Of a DNA stretch of 64,000 nucleotides, positions 22,638-36,200 are shown piece after piece. A program made the translations under genes and the position numbers. Source of the DNA: Mesostigma viride (Eukaryota; Streptophyta; Mesostigmatophyceae; Mesostigmatales; Mesostigmataceae); contig RPFO01000648.1 of NCBI GenBank assembly GCA_009746045.1, forward strand, positions 402,734 to 466,733. Direction: 5' to 3'. The notes beneath the pieces are model-generated. The model saw only the letters and a list, made by a program, of their open reading frames with translations, was not told the origin of the DNA and made no database searches. Numbering within the stretch: position 1 is the first letter of the stretch; every line of letters begins with the position of its first letter.

Positions 22638-24259
22638 TGCCGACTGACCTCTCTCTTTAATGTACCGCCATTATTTGCTGCTTGTCGCGCAAGTAGGAAC
22701 CGGCGCATTCCTCCATAAGCTGGGTCCTTTGAAGCCTCTGCAAGAAAGACTACAGGAGGATAAGAATCTGTACCCATTTGAGCCTACTCACCTCTTGCCT
22801 AAAGCTACACTGCCTACATGTATAGAGGAAGCAACGCCGACGGCTTGCATAAACTACACGCTATCCATTCCTGCATGCGAGAGTAGGATAGATTTATCGT
22901 ATATTTCATGATGCAATTCTTCAATGTCACCAATGTTTTCGCCACGTAACAACCACTTCATTACCAGCTCGTGGCTTTCTTCTAAAACGAGATGGGAAGT
23001 GGCCTGTTTTCAAACCTTCGACAATAAAGGATCCACAATACAAACGACCAAATTAGCTCCTTTCTTGATCGGCATTAATACCTACTTTAATATAAGCGTG
23101 GAACTTGCCGTTATTACAGCAATAGCCCAACGGCTGTCCATGGATACTTAATGTTTTTTCTTAGTGTATTTGTGTTGCGCGGAACGCTCGCGCGAACCAC
23201 GTTCCACCAAAAGAACGGGAGCGACCTGGCCGGGTTCCACGCGTCGCATGGCTGACGCAGTCTGTTATATGTGGCAGGTTGTGGCTTTAATATTGAGTCG
23301 AGTTGAGTTGAGTTTATTCCCGCGCCGGTGCACCGACAGGGGACCAGCCGTTGCCTTGAATATTGGGAACCGATTGCCCACACGTCTGGGCCGCATGTGA
23401 CTGCAGGCTTGAACGGCATGTCTGGTAGATACCAATGAAAAAGGGCGTAAAGAATCTCCCAACAGCAAAAAGTGGCGGAAAAATATCCGCAAGGCTGCAA
23501 TAGACAGCCACGTGGGAGTCGCCGGTGGTTCGCACAAGCAGCAGCAGAAGGATTACTGCGGAAGTACCTACACTAATAAACAATTCCAAATCTCTGCTGC
23601 CCATGTGCGGCGTGGGCAACAACAACAACAACAACAACACAACAATTAGGCGTGGGATTACACGACTGACTGATGAAGTGATGATGACTGACTGACTAAT
23701 GATTCTAATCAAACTGACTAGGAAAGCTGTCTAATCAATGCACTTCCTCCCTGGTAATTGGTATCAGGCGCGCTATCACTTATCACTTACCAGTTATCAG
23801 GCAGCTGGCCAGTCCAAGCAGCCATAGCGCATGATTGTCGATGAAAACTTGCCAATCGCTTTATTACCTGCCCGCCATTATTACAGCCTGCTGATCCATT
23901 AGTGCACTACTGCCTGGACTGGTAACCAAACTTCCACACTACGACGGCACAGAGCATGAATGGTGAACATCTGTTTTATGGAAGGACATAGTCAGCGCGC
24001 GTGGTTGCCGCATTTTATATCTTTCCTACCATAGCTGGCTGGACTCTGTTAGTCGCCAGTAATTATTGCAGTCAGTCATGGCTGGGGTTGCTACTTGATA
24101 ACAAGTTGAAGGGATGACGACTTCTCACGACTTCAAAGAATGTGTAGCATAGTTTTGAGGAACATCTGGTGTCGACCTGAATTCCTGCAATTAACCTGCT
24201 GAAGCATCTAAAAATGGCGGTTTCTTCAACAATTGTCTCTACCGCATAATCGCTGCAAG
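22638..24259. other. Divergent intergenic region between WDR13-like and GT47-like genes
   Basis: The two genes are transcribed away from each other, so this 1.6 kb should hold both promoters. I see an (AAC)n run at 23,621-23,641 and a GACT-rich patch near 23,665-23,700, but no recognised TATA box or known motif in a decisive position, and no ORF with family similarity. Confidence 0.5.
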
Positions 24260-27200
24260 ATGTGGCCATGGCTTCGTCCTTCAACTGCCTTGCTTCTGGT
24301 CATGCTGATGCATCTGAGCGGCTTACTGAGTGCCGCCCCAGTTCGGGAAGTCCGGGCAAAGAGCCGATGCCCCGAGGCCTGTACCCTGCACGGCACGTGC
24401 GACGAGTCACGCGGCGTATGTTCATGCCCTCTAGGCTGGGGAGGTGCTGACTGCACGGTCGACGCCACGCCTGCGTGCCAGCTCACCAAGGAGTACCGCG
24501 TCCCCTGCACCACCCACCTGGCGATGACCTGTGCGTGCCGCAACCAGTGCGAGGCGCAGCTGGGCATGCCCATGGAGGGCAAGACGCCATGCTACCTGTG
24601 GGACCCCACCCAGGCCCCTTCAGCGGAGGAGGACGGCAGTGCGGTGCTTGACAAGCTGTACCACTCGGCGCAGGTGCTTCGCCGCATCATGCACGATGCT
24701 GCCTGCCCGGCAAGGGATGCCCCGGTAGATGCTGGCCGACGTGCCCTCCTCGCTGCGGCAGCTCCACAGGCCGCGGTCGGGCCACGCCATGCCGCACAGC
24801 TGTCATCTCGTGCGGCGTCGATTGGTGAGGACCATCTTGGGAGCATCGGGAAGTGGGCCGCAGCCAGCACCGCCGCGGCCGCCAGCATGGGGTCGATGGG
24901 GGACGGCGGCAGCAGCAGTCGAGCGACAGGTGGTGCGGCCACCCAGAGGAGGCCGGCGCCTGCGGCTCGTGTCTCCTCCCCATCCACCCCATGGGACGGC
25001 ACATCCCCACAGTTTGCGCGGCACGAGGTGACCGGGGAGTGCCTCGAGCTGTCGCCCATCGGCCACACCAACATGGCGGTGGCCGATGATGGCACTATTG
25101 TGGGGGACGGGCCGGACACCACGCTGTCACCTGTCACCGGCAAGGTACAGCGCGCGACTGCTGGCATGTGGGGACAGCGAGTCGTGCGCTGCGTTGGCAG
25201 GGGGTGGCAGTGGGTGGCAAGGGGTGGCAGTAGGAGGCATGGGGTGGTTGATGCTAGGGGGGGATTGGGGACTGGCATTGCCACCAGGGGAGGGCCACAA
25301 CAGGGTCTACTCAGTTGGGGGCAGTTTGCAGGCGCAAGCGTCGCCCGCTGAAGTTTTGCTGGGCACGTGATATGTGTCGCATCCACAGCCACCATACTGT
25401 GCTGCGTCGCTTGTCCCTGCTTGGTGGCCTGCTTGCTGCACCACACCCACTGCGCGGCTCGTATGCCAAGGGGTAGGCGTCATGCCGCCAGGTATGGCCA
25501 GCGGGTGTTGTGATAGTGCCACCTTGCCCACCTCCCTGTGGCTTGGTGAGGCTGCCACCCATCGCTCGAGGTTATTGTCTCAAGGAAACGCACACACGTA
25601 AGGTTGCGCCATGGTGTCAAAGGGGCAAGGGGGACAGATGACCGCTTGGGGCAGGCACTTGGAATCGTTTCGGGGGATGTGATTGGCCCATGGAAGCCGC
25701 AGCCTTGGGCCAGGGAGGGCCCACTTGCAGGTGGGGATTGCCTTCCAAGGGTGTTCGTCAGCGCTATTAAAATCCTAATCCTTATTCAGCAGCTCTACAT
25801 GCTCCTCATGCACGCATGCCTCATGATGGGCACAACTAAACCCTTAACCCTAAACGAACACTCGCTGGCCGAAATAGCCTCCCTGTGTGCATGCATGCCT
25901 GAGACGCGCGCCCCCCGTGTGCTGGCCAGCCCCTGTGACCCCCTGCTCGGCCGGATGAACCTGCTGACCTACGCTCGGCGGTCACTGTGCATGCTGCCAT
26001 GTGCTGCCACCTGCCCCCTTGTCCCCGTCCCCACCTGGCAGATGCTCATCCACACGTTGCCCCCCAGCCGCTGCCCGAACAACTGCCACTGGCACGGCTA
26101 CTGCGAACCCACCGGTGCGTACCCGCCCCCTGATACCCTGCCTGGGCCGCTGCCAGGTTCCACGTTCTCGTTCCACCAGCTTGTGCCGCATGTGTCAACA
26201 TCATGGCAAGCCAATCCCCTTTCAAATAAGGGTTGCCGTACGAAGCCGTAGCAACTGTGCTAGACCCATAGGTCACTATACTGGTCACTGCAGCACTTGG
26301 GCGGTTGCCTTGCGAAAGCCGTAGGTGTCGCCCACGCTGCAGAGTGTGGCGGTAGCGTGCGTGGCGGGTGTGCTCATGCCTGCCATGCTGCGTGTACTGC
26401 GGGGCCTGGCCAGCGTGCGCAGACAGGCAGATCTGCCAGCTGTGCAGCTCGTGAGCCAGGGTATCCTCAGGTGCATGGGAACGTTGTGTGCCGGGATCCA
26501 TGCGAAGCTTCTACCTTTCACCCAGGTAATGGTGATGAGGAGGACCAGGGTGGGCACCGCCTCCTCGCTCGCAGGGCCAGCAGCCAAGTCGGCACCTGAC
26601 ACCCGCGCCCGGACTTGCATATGCACCGAGAGCCATGGCAGGACCTGCATCCGCACCGAGAGCCATGGCAGTGTTAAGGGTGTTGGGTACGAGAGCCATG
26701 GCGACTGATACAATGGCAGGCATGCCCACAGGCGCCATCGCTGCACAGTAGCTGATGGAGCCGAGGTGGCTTTTGCTGGGGCGATGTCCTGCCGCGCGGC
26801 GCTCTGCAGGGGTGTGTTGTGCCGTGATGTGTTATGCCATAATGCAGGGTGCTACACCACGGACATGGCGCATTTACCAAGCATTGGCACATGAACACGG
26901 TCTTCAATCAACATGCATTGAATCATGTTTCCATTCATGTTTTGGAGCCACGTGTTGTATTATGACTGTGTTCCCGCCTGCCAGGCAAGCCGGAGGGCCG
27001 CTGCACGTGTTTCATCGGCTGGGTCGGGCGCGACTGCAGGGAGGTCGACCACAACGTGTGGTGCCCCAGCAACTGCCAGGGTCCCACGCGTGGCGTCTGC
27101 GAGGGGGGGTTCTGCCGCTGTAAACGTGGATTCTTTGGTGCGTCTGCTATGTATGCTAACACGACAAATGTATAATTGTCTACTGTACACGTGTCTGCTG

Positions 27201-30200
27201 TATAATTGTCTGCTGTACGAGGCACAAACGGTGTTGCTGGGCTTGGTGTTGTATCGGTACGGCCACCTTGTGTGGTTGGGCTTGGTGTTGTATCGGTACG
27301 GCCACCTTGTTGTTGTTGGGCTTGGTGTTGTATCGGTACGGCCACCTTGTGTGGTTGGGCTTGGTGTTGTATTGGTACGGCCACCTTGTTGTTGTTGGGC
27401 TTGGTGTTGTATCGGTACGGCCACCTTGTTGTTGTTGGGCTTGGTGTTGTATCGGTACGGCCACCTTGTGTTGTTGGGCTTGGTATTGTTTCGGTACGGC
27501 CACCTTGTTGTTGTTGGGCTTGGTGTTGTATCGGTACGGCCACCTTGTTGTTGTTGGGCTTGGTGTTGTATCGGTACGGCCACCTTGTTGTTGTTGGGCT
27601 TGGTGTTGTATCGGTACGGCCACCTTGTTGTTGTTGGGCTTGGTGTTGTATCGGTACGGCCACCTTGTTGTTGTTGGGCTTGGTGTTGTATCGGTACGGC
27701 CACCTTGTTGTTGTTGGGCTTGGTGTTGTATCGGTACGGCCACCTTGTGTTGTTGGGCTTGGTGTTGTATCGGTACGGCCACCTTGTGTTGCTGGGCTCG
27801 GTGTTGTATCGGTACGGCCACCTTGTTGTTGTTGGGCTTGGTGTTGTATCGGTACGGCCACCTTGTTGTTGTTGGGCTTGGTGCTGTATCGGTACGGCCA
27901 CCTTGTTGTATTTGCCGCCACACGCATTTGGTTGACAGATGCATGCTACTCCGCCAACCCATGCCGTCGCCTTTCTGCCGCACCTACTTTACTGCCCATG
28001 GTTTTCCGCGCGCCCCCCTCAGGCATGGATTGCTCGCTCACCCTGAGCAAGAGCGGAGTGGAGGTGCTGAACAAGGCGGGGAACCGTGGGCTGCCCCCAG
28101 GGACGTACCTGCAGCCTCGCATGTACTGGGAGGAGGAGGCACCTGCCAGGGACGCGGGGGACACCACCACACCTGCACCGGTGTCGCCGGCCATTTACGT
28201 GTACGACCTGCCCCCCATCTACACCACATGGCGGACGCAAGCGCGAGGGTCCAAGGACCTGCCCACCGACTTCTCTCGCAAGGGTAGGGTGCTAGATTGG
28301 GTTGTGGTAGCAGACAAGCACTGGAGAGCATTTAACAGGTGAAGAAACAGGTGGTTGCGTATTGTGAACGTTGGCGATAAGACGACAGGGTCTGTTCGGC
28401 CTTCCAGACCCGTATACCGTAGAACCTGGGTGCCACACTGCTGCGTACTAGTTAGAGTGGGGTACCATGTCTTCAACGCGTTCGATTTTTAAAAACTTTT
28501 GGCACCGCTCTCACGACAGTGGGGCAGCACAGGCAGTTCACAATAGGGATGCCTGTTGTGGCTGATGCTTGCATGCTCTCAACAATCGAAGTAATTCACC
28601 CCTACGGCCAATTTTCTTATCGGGCTGCCTTGCGCGCCCCACCCCATGTCCCAACCTTGCCCCATGTCCCTCACCAGCCGTCACAGGGGCTGGTTTCTGC
28701 CCTTTTGGGCGTGTGTGATGTGACGACCTGGCAGGGCCCAACCGATGCAACATGTCAAAGGATACTGCCAGCTGCCAGCTTATGTTAGCAGCCTCTCCCG
28801 CATGGCCTCGCCCTGTCTCCCGCATGGCAACCTTGCCCTTCCCGCCACAGGCAACCTGTACTGGACGGAGCGGTTGCTGAGCTCTGCCCACCGAGTCTCG
28901 GATGCGTCCAAAGCAGATTACTTCTTCCTGCCGATCCTGGGCTCCAGGTAAGTATTTATACCTCCTATCAATTGGCACCCCTCTCTTTCCCCTGGCCATC
29001 CTGGGCTCCAGGTGCGCCTCATGGGGACAGCTGTCGCACCGTGCTGAACACTTTCCTTATTCTATCCTGCCGTTGGCCTTGTATCCTGGTTTAGACCTGT
29101 TGTGATTGATGTCCCATCAACAACGGGTCTGAACCCTGACACGCTCGGTCATGTCACCAGCTGGGATTCCTCGGAAATGGTGTTCCTGTCCCTGTGGCTT
29201 GACACGCAGCCGAAGGGTGCTGCATGAGTCTGTTGCACCCTCCCTGGCATGGCCCAGAACCTGCCAACTTAGCCATGCAGACCAGACCCTGGTGGCAGGC
29301 TGTTATGCCTGGATCTGCCACTGAGCTTGCGAAGTTGTCACGAAACTGTGCGAGGTGACCCCGGCTCCTCTCTCTTCAGGGCCTTCTACTCCCGCTGCAA
29401 AGTCGTGTCGCCTCTTTACATATGCTTCATGTTGGGCATCCGTTTGCAGGTCTGCCCCCTGCCCCCTGCCCCTGGCCAGGCACCCAATACCGCGTGGTCC
29501 CATGTGGCGTGCGCCCTCACGTCAAATGTGCATGGGTTTCCTGCCCAGCAACATCTCCTATCATTTTTTAACACCCGCACACCGGCACTGCCTGTTCGGT
29601 TCACCCCGGGGCCCGACCAGGTACACCAACAACCGTACGGCAGCTATCGAGTGGGCCGCCAACGACCCGCCGACGGCCCACCTGTGGGTCGGCGTGTTTG
29701 ATGAGGCGAAAGGTGAGCGCGCTGCTTGTCAGCAACCCTTTGGCTGGTCCTGTACTCTATGTTTTTTTTAATACACACACATGCATACGCTATGGAGTAC
29801 CACACCTTTGCGAGTTGATGTGGGCAGTTGCCAAAGAGAGCACGGGGTCTTCTAGGGCAAAGGAGTGCTGCCGTCAGTCCACTGTGCCGGCCTTACTAGA
29901 TTCAGCCTTGATGCACCCGTGGAGATTGCTTCCTGCCACTGCAGTTGAGTGCAGCGTGTGTTGAAAACAGGTCCCACCTCCGCACCTGCTTGGCTAGGTT
30001 TCCTGCAGTAATGTTTCTGCCCTTTTGCACCCTTACCGGGACATGCCTGGCGATCTTTTCAGGGACATGCCCTGGAGAGGAATGGCAGGGTGGGCGCCCC
30101 ATAGTTCACGTTCTCATATGCTACCCTCCATCCACACGGCGGAGGGGCCGCCCATATCTCTGCTGGTATTTCGCTCTTTCTTCACCCCAATGCCATTACA

Positions 30201-33200
30201 TGCCACCATTCCTACAATGCTGCTCTTCTTTACCCCAGCGATCTGCCTTACAATGCCACGCCTCGCGACGGCCTGTCTGGCAACACCAGGTCTTGAGACT
30301 CTGTTTTCTAAAACCCTGTTTCTTCCCTTCATGCATTGTGTCGGCTCGCCAATGACTCCTTTGCCACCCTGCAGGGACAGCAGCGAAGGCGTTGCGCGGC
30401 GGGCGGACCCCAACGCGTGTCCTTGTGGCCCCTCCAGGGTTGGAGGCGCGCCACCTCATGGTGCTACTGGACGACATCGGCTCGCTGCCCTACTGGGGCG
30501 GCACGCGGACTGACATACTGTCCAAAATACGCAAGTGAGGATGGGGGTTGGCGCGTATGCAAGTAAAAATATGCGGTTGGCGCGTGTGCAAGTAAAAATA
30601 TGCGGGTTGGCGCGTGTGCAAGTGAGGATGGGGGTTGGCGCGTGTGCAAGTAAAAATATGCGGGTTGGCGCGTGTGCAAGTAAAAATGTGCGGGTTGGCG
30701 CGTATGCAAGTGAGGATTGGGTTTGGCCACGTTGGTGCTGGCCACGCAGGTGCCAGCCGCGTGCTGGCGAGGTGCCGTGCGGCCTGCCTTTTGCCTGCTG
30801 GCGGCAGTGGGAACGCGCTCCTCTGGTTCCAGGCTCGTGCTGCCACCAAGTACTACTATTAGCGTGCCGCCGATCCAACGTAGCCAGCGCTAGTAGTGGT
30901 GCTTGTAGCTGGTTGGTCCTCCCTGGCTTTTTTGCTTGTGAGGCCGCCCTGTCACAGCCCTTAGCCAAGCTGCATGTTACCCAGTCACAGCCCTTAGCCA
31001 AGCTGCATGTTACCCAGTCACAGCCCTTAGCCAAGCTGCATGTTACCCAAGAACCGCTCGACACTTTTGATCCTGGTCAAGTTTTGGCTGGGCACTCAGC
31101 TGCTTAACCCTTGTTCTTACTTATCTTTGTTCAGGTGATGATGTGGGGCAGGAAATAACCATGGGTGGTACCCAAACCGCGGCATGGGGGTGCACAGGGT
31201 GTCAAAGCCCGCCTGGCATGGTCAGCCGGCCTCCGCGGGGGGCGGATGGCCGACCACGGATTGTGCCCCGTGCTGTACCAGGGTGGTGGCGGATGGCATG
31301 GCTCCCACGTCGTGCCGACGACACCTGTCGCTCAGTGCAGCCTCTGCAGCGCGCCAGACAACAGCTGTGAGCACTGTCCGCGCCCGCCAGCAACAGACCC
31401 CCTTCATCCCTGCGGTACTTGTCGTGTTAATTGTCGTGTTACTTGTCGTGCTACTTGTCGTGGGAATGCGCTGCCCACACCCACTGGCGAACGTGCCGTG
31501 TGGTGGGTCGCTGCGCTGTGGTCTACTTGAACTCTTGGTCACTGTATTGCGTGTGTTGGTCACACTAAGGGGGTTGGCTTGTGATAATGTTGTGTATCCT
31601 CTTGTTGGTCACTGTACCCGCTTGTTGGTCACTGTACCCCGCAGCAAGCTGATCATCCTGCAGCACTATGGCCTCTACGAGAGCGAACCCAAGGGCAAAG
31701 TGCGCGCCGAGTTTGAGGCATTGGGGGCGCCGTTCCGGCCTGGGCAGGTACGCGGCGCTTTACGTAGGTGGCAAATGTGGAGGCATCGGTGGGGAGCAGG
31801 TGCTTGTGTGGCATGTTTGGCCCGATAGGGGTCTGGTGCGGGTACTTGGGTGGCATGTCTTGGCCAGACGAGGTATGCACGAAGCGGGTGCCGTTCTTGT
31901 GGCGTATTTGGGCAGGTGGTGATGTCTGCATGCCTTAGTGGGCAGCCAGGGCTGTGCAGCGCATCATCTCTCCTCATGCCGTTACGACAGCGGTCGCATG
32001 CAGGTTGCCGGGTGGCCAAACCCATATGAGGATTGGTGGGCAGGAGCGGTTCACCCAAGGCAAGGGGATTGGGAAAGGGACAGAAAGTGGGGGAGGTTAT
32101 GTAACATTTGGTTGAAATTCTTCTACCTCCTAATCACGCGCCTGATTGCCCATGACCCTGCCATCACCCTGCTTGGCGCACAGGCAGCGGTGGTTCCCCC
32201 CCTGTGCATGCACTGTACAGAGGCCAGTTTGTCCTACGGAAAAAGGGCATGGGGAAGCTGTAATCCCTTTTCGCTGCGCAAGGCAACGCCTTGAAAGTAG
32301 AATACGGTTCGAGCCGCCGGGTGCTTTGGTGCATGGCCCACTTCCCATTCTTAGCGCATAGGTGGTGTGGCTGCGGCTTGCTGTTGTTGTCAAAGGCGCT
32401 GCAACCTGTTATCATGTTTGGGTGGAGGGGGGTGGGGGCAGCACGACGTGTGGTCGCACCTTTCGCATGCATCGCTGGTTCCATCCGGAGGTGCTCGACC
32501 ACATGCTGACACCTGCGCACTTGCACCACCGCGAGCGTGGCGATGGCACAGCGTCGTGAAGGGAGGCGATGCCACAGTGGCCTCGGAGTCTGTGCATCCT
32601 TGTCCACCCACACACCTGCCAGCCAGCACACCTGTAACCGTGGCGACCGCATGCCATCCAGGATAAAAGTTGGCTTTCCATAAAAGTGACAATCAATAAT
32701 AAAAGTGGATCGTGTCTTTGCATGGTTTCCCACTTGCACACCCGTGATGCGTCTTTGTGTGTGTGTGTGCGTCTTTGTGTGTGTGTGTGTGTGTTGTGTG
32801 TGTGTGTGTGTGCGTCTTTGTGTGTGTGTGTGTTGTGTGTGTTGTGTGTGTGTGTGTTGTGTGTGTGTGTGTGCATCGCAGGACGTCCTGATCCCCCCAG
32901 AGAACGACATGACGGCGCTGCAGGCGCGCTCGCCGTACGTGGCGGGCGTGCCCTCACTGGAGCGCAACCTGACGCTCTTCTTCTCTGGCGCAGTGTACCC
33001 CACGGGCCCGCACGCGCGCACGCTCATATTTAACCACTGGGGGTGGGGCAAGACGCCCCCTGGGTGGATTCTTATTGACACGAACACGCAGGTATGTTTT
33101 TGCTGTATGTGCGCGCCGGGGGGGCAATGGTTAATTCTGCAATGGATGCCTCCGTTAGCCTTAGTGTGGGCATGTCCTGCACCCTCGGGGGCCGCATGAT

Positions 33201-36200
33201 GGACCCAAAAACGGCCGCTACCAACCGTAGCATCGGGATCCCTTATTTGCATCCACCAATCCCAGCATTGTATACCTTGCGCCTTGTAGAGACGTTAGCA
33301 CACCTGCGCAGTAGTGAGGTGTCTGTGGAAAGCCGAACGCCTGGCGCACACGCACGAATGTAGGCACCCAGGCTGTGTTCACAGTAGGGGTCGCATAGTA
33401 GAGGTCGCATGTATGCGGTGAAGAGTGCCCCTGGACTTGCCCCTGTGCTGCAGGCCCTCCAGGCCACCGTGGGGCCACCGATGGACCAGAGCAATCCACC
33501 GAGTGGCTCCTCGCGGGAACGGCCGTACTGCTGCTCGCCGTTGTTGCGGCCCTTTGGTGCGGTCGTACTGCGGCTCACGGCTTGTTCCGCAACGATGTGT
33601 GCGCAGTGCTTGTATCGTGCACCGCAGCGCCCGTGAGGACAAGGCCACAGCGAATGCCAGGCTCAGGTGCCGTGTGTCCTTGGTCATACCGTGCAGTGCA
33701 GTGGTGGTGAGGGGGGGGGGGGGTCCCATGAGCCAATCGTGAAGTCCTGTGGGGGAGGGAGAGAGGGTAAGACGAGCGCAGCCACGTTCCTGCGAGACAT
33801 TAATTAATTAAAAGGACGTGACTGCAACATGTGGGTACCAATGAAGGAACTTTTGAAACCCATATACAGCGGGAGGGCGCCCTAGCTTCTTTCACTGCCT
33901 GCGAGACGTGTGTCAGAGCGCGCACAACATGCACGGCGTTTCCTGTGAGGCACCAGTAGGTGTTGCATCAGCAGCCGTCACGTGCTCTTCATCAATACCT
34001 CCCTACGGTATCTGTTGTATGCAGCCAACAAGAGGGAGATCTTGTAGAGGCCTGGCTTACTCCCTGGCGGCACCTGGTGATGTTTGCCCTCCCCGTGCGC
34101 GCGCAGGGGTCGGACCGTCTCTACTGGGAGCACTACGCGTCGTCCGTGTTCTGCCTGGGGGTGGAGGGCAAGGGCGGGGGGTGGGGTCGCCGCACCAGCC
34201 TGTCCATGCTCATGGGATGCATCCCCGTCATCATCGAAGAGAAGCAGTCGCTGCCCTTTGATGAGGTAATGCAGTCGCTGCCCTTTAATGAGGTACTGCG
34301 GGTGTTGCCGGTTGTTAAGGTAACGCGGTTGCTGGCCTTGTGCTGATGTTCACCGTGCATGCGCGCTCTGGGGGTGCTTGCTGCCACTCCGGTCAAGCCT
34401 AGGGGACCGACGACAGACTTCCATCCGCTTTAAGGTGCTATAGTTGGTAATCTCGAATGGAAGCTTATTGCAGCAGGCAACAGCGGCTGCGTAGGGCGGC
34501 CTGTACGCATCGTGTTCTCATTGGTGTCAGATGGTGGCACGGTGGGCAGTGACATCTGCCCGCGGGCGCCTTTTGGTGGACAATGGTTCTGTCGGATGGT
34601 GGCGACCCGTGTGCTTCCTTTTGCGGCCAGTTTCATCATGCTCTGATGGCGCATGGCTTGTCCGCGCCACCTGTCATTGCAAGTTGTGTTTCGACTTGCG
34701 GGTTTCATGCCATGACGCCACCAGCCGCATGGCGGCACCACTGCTATCCCAGGCATCAATTTGACTGGTCTCGCTTGTCAAGAAACCAACGCTTGATGTC
34801 TTGACAACAACATGCATTTGGCTGGTGCTCATACTTGTGCACGCCCTGCCAGGTGTGGGCGTGGGACCGCTTCTCGCTGCGCCTGAGCTACAGCCACATC
34901 CCCAAGCTGAAGGAGATCCTGGAGGGCATCCCCCAGCACAAGGTGCGGCCGCACGCGGACCTCCCTTGGTCGCCGTCATTGCTGGCACACACCACGCTTG
35001 CTGGGACACAAGCAAGCAATCAAGTATGCATATGCAAGCAAGTTGGCTGTCGGCCCTGGTTTGACCTGACAGTTGCTGCACAAGCGCAGCAGCAGATACC
35101 AGGTTGTCGGTCAGACCAATCAGCTGCAAGCTTTTGTATCAGCTTCTTGTCACCAAACTCAATTCATTTCTGGGCTGGCAAGAAAGGAATTGCTTGTGCA
35201 TGAAGGTGTGTTGTGAATGGGTTCTGTAGTCTTTCATTCTCGAGTTTCACGGACCATAGAGCTGCGTACCCGTTTCTAACGTCGGTTTCTTTTGCATCCC
35301 ATCAACCATTATTCATCACCCCTTCATGGCCCGCCGAGGTGAACCCAGTCAAATGGAGATGGCCCTGCCCATTCTGTGGCTCGTGGCCATTCCTCACTGA
35401 CCACGGAGCCACATGCATGCACGTAACGGCCCATGTCCCCCCATGCCCTGTGCTCGTGCCAGGTGGCGGCAATGCAGCGCGAGCTGGCGTGCGTGGTGCC
35501 AATGATGACCTGGTCCTCCTTCTGGGGCGCGCTGCCCTTCAAGCGGACGGGGGCGGGCGAAGGGCACGCGGGGGGGCCCACATCAAAGACGGAGACGTTT
35601 GACCGCGACGCCTTTGACGCGTTTGCGATGACGATGGAGGTGCTGCGGCGGCGGCTGCAGCATGCCCCGGTGACACACACAGCCGTACGTGCCACCCATG
35701 CAGCTTGCAGGATGCCCCTTGGTGGCACTGTGCTCGTTCTTGTTGGCCATTTTATCTGTCCGTTTGGTTTTTGTCGTCATGGTTCGGTGATCTTCCCTAC
35801 GTTGTGCCGGCAGTCGTCCTTTGCAAATACTGCTCTCGTCCTTGAGCCGGTCGGGCTCATGCTTCCGTCTGAAAATTGTTTGGGGTGTGTGCATCTGTTT
35901 GTCTGCGTGAGTTTGCTTGATGTCTTCCTTTTGCCGCCTTGCCATGTTGTAGTGAGTATGTGTCCACCTGTTGGCAGGGCATGCACCCATTGTGAGGATG
36001 ACAACGTGTCACTCAGTTGCTCAGCATCATCTGGCTCTGCTGCCATCCATTTCACTTCATGTACATTTATGGCACCGTCGCATAAGTAAATGTGTTTATT
36101 TTTTCCTCATTGGTTCATTACTATGCAAACATCTGTCGGCAAGTTGTCAGCTGCATGCCAATATTGTCGCAATCCTCGTCAGCACAGCTGGTAGTTCCCT

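Noticed and set aside
25842..25862. Interstitial telomere-like sequence (AAACCCTTAACCCTAAAC)
   Set aside because: There are only two or three imperfect units, inside a GT47 intron; chance is sufficient.
26925..28342. Cys/Trp/Val-rich and Thr/Arg-rich ORFs of over 300 codons
   Set aside because: They are shadows of the 37-40-bp intronic minisatellite between GT47 exons 3 and 4.
29391..29450. Extra GT47 exon 'AFYSRCKVVSPLYICFML' after CTCTTCAG
   Set aside because: It would end in phase 0 before CAG|GTCTGC, which is incompatible with the start of exon 6; the direct exon 5 to 6 join keeps the frame.
32303..32314. tRNA-type B-box (GGTTCGAGCC) suggesting a SINE or tRNA gene
   Set aside because: No convincing A-box or cloverleaf was found at the right spacing, and there was no tail or target-site duplication.
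33454..33636. Segment after CTGCAG as GT47 exon 10
   Set aside because: It has the right phase and an acceptor but runs into an in-frame TGA near 33,634 with no usable donor and no exostosin-like residues.
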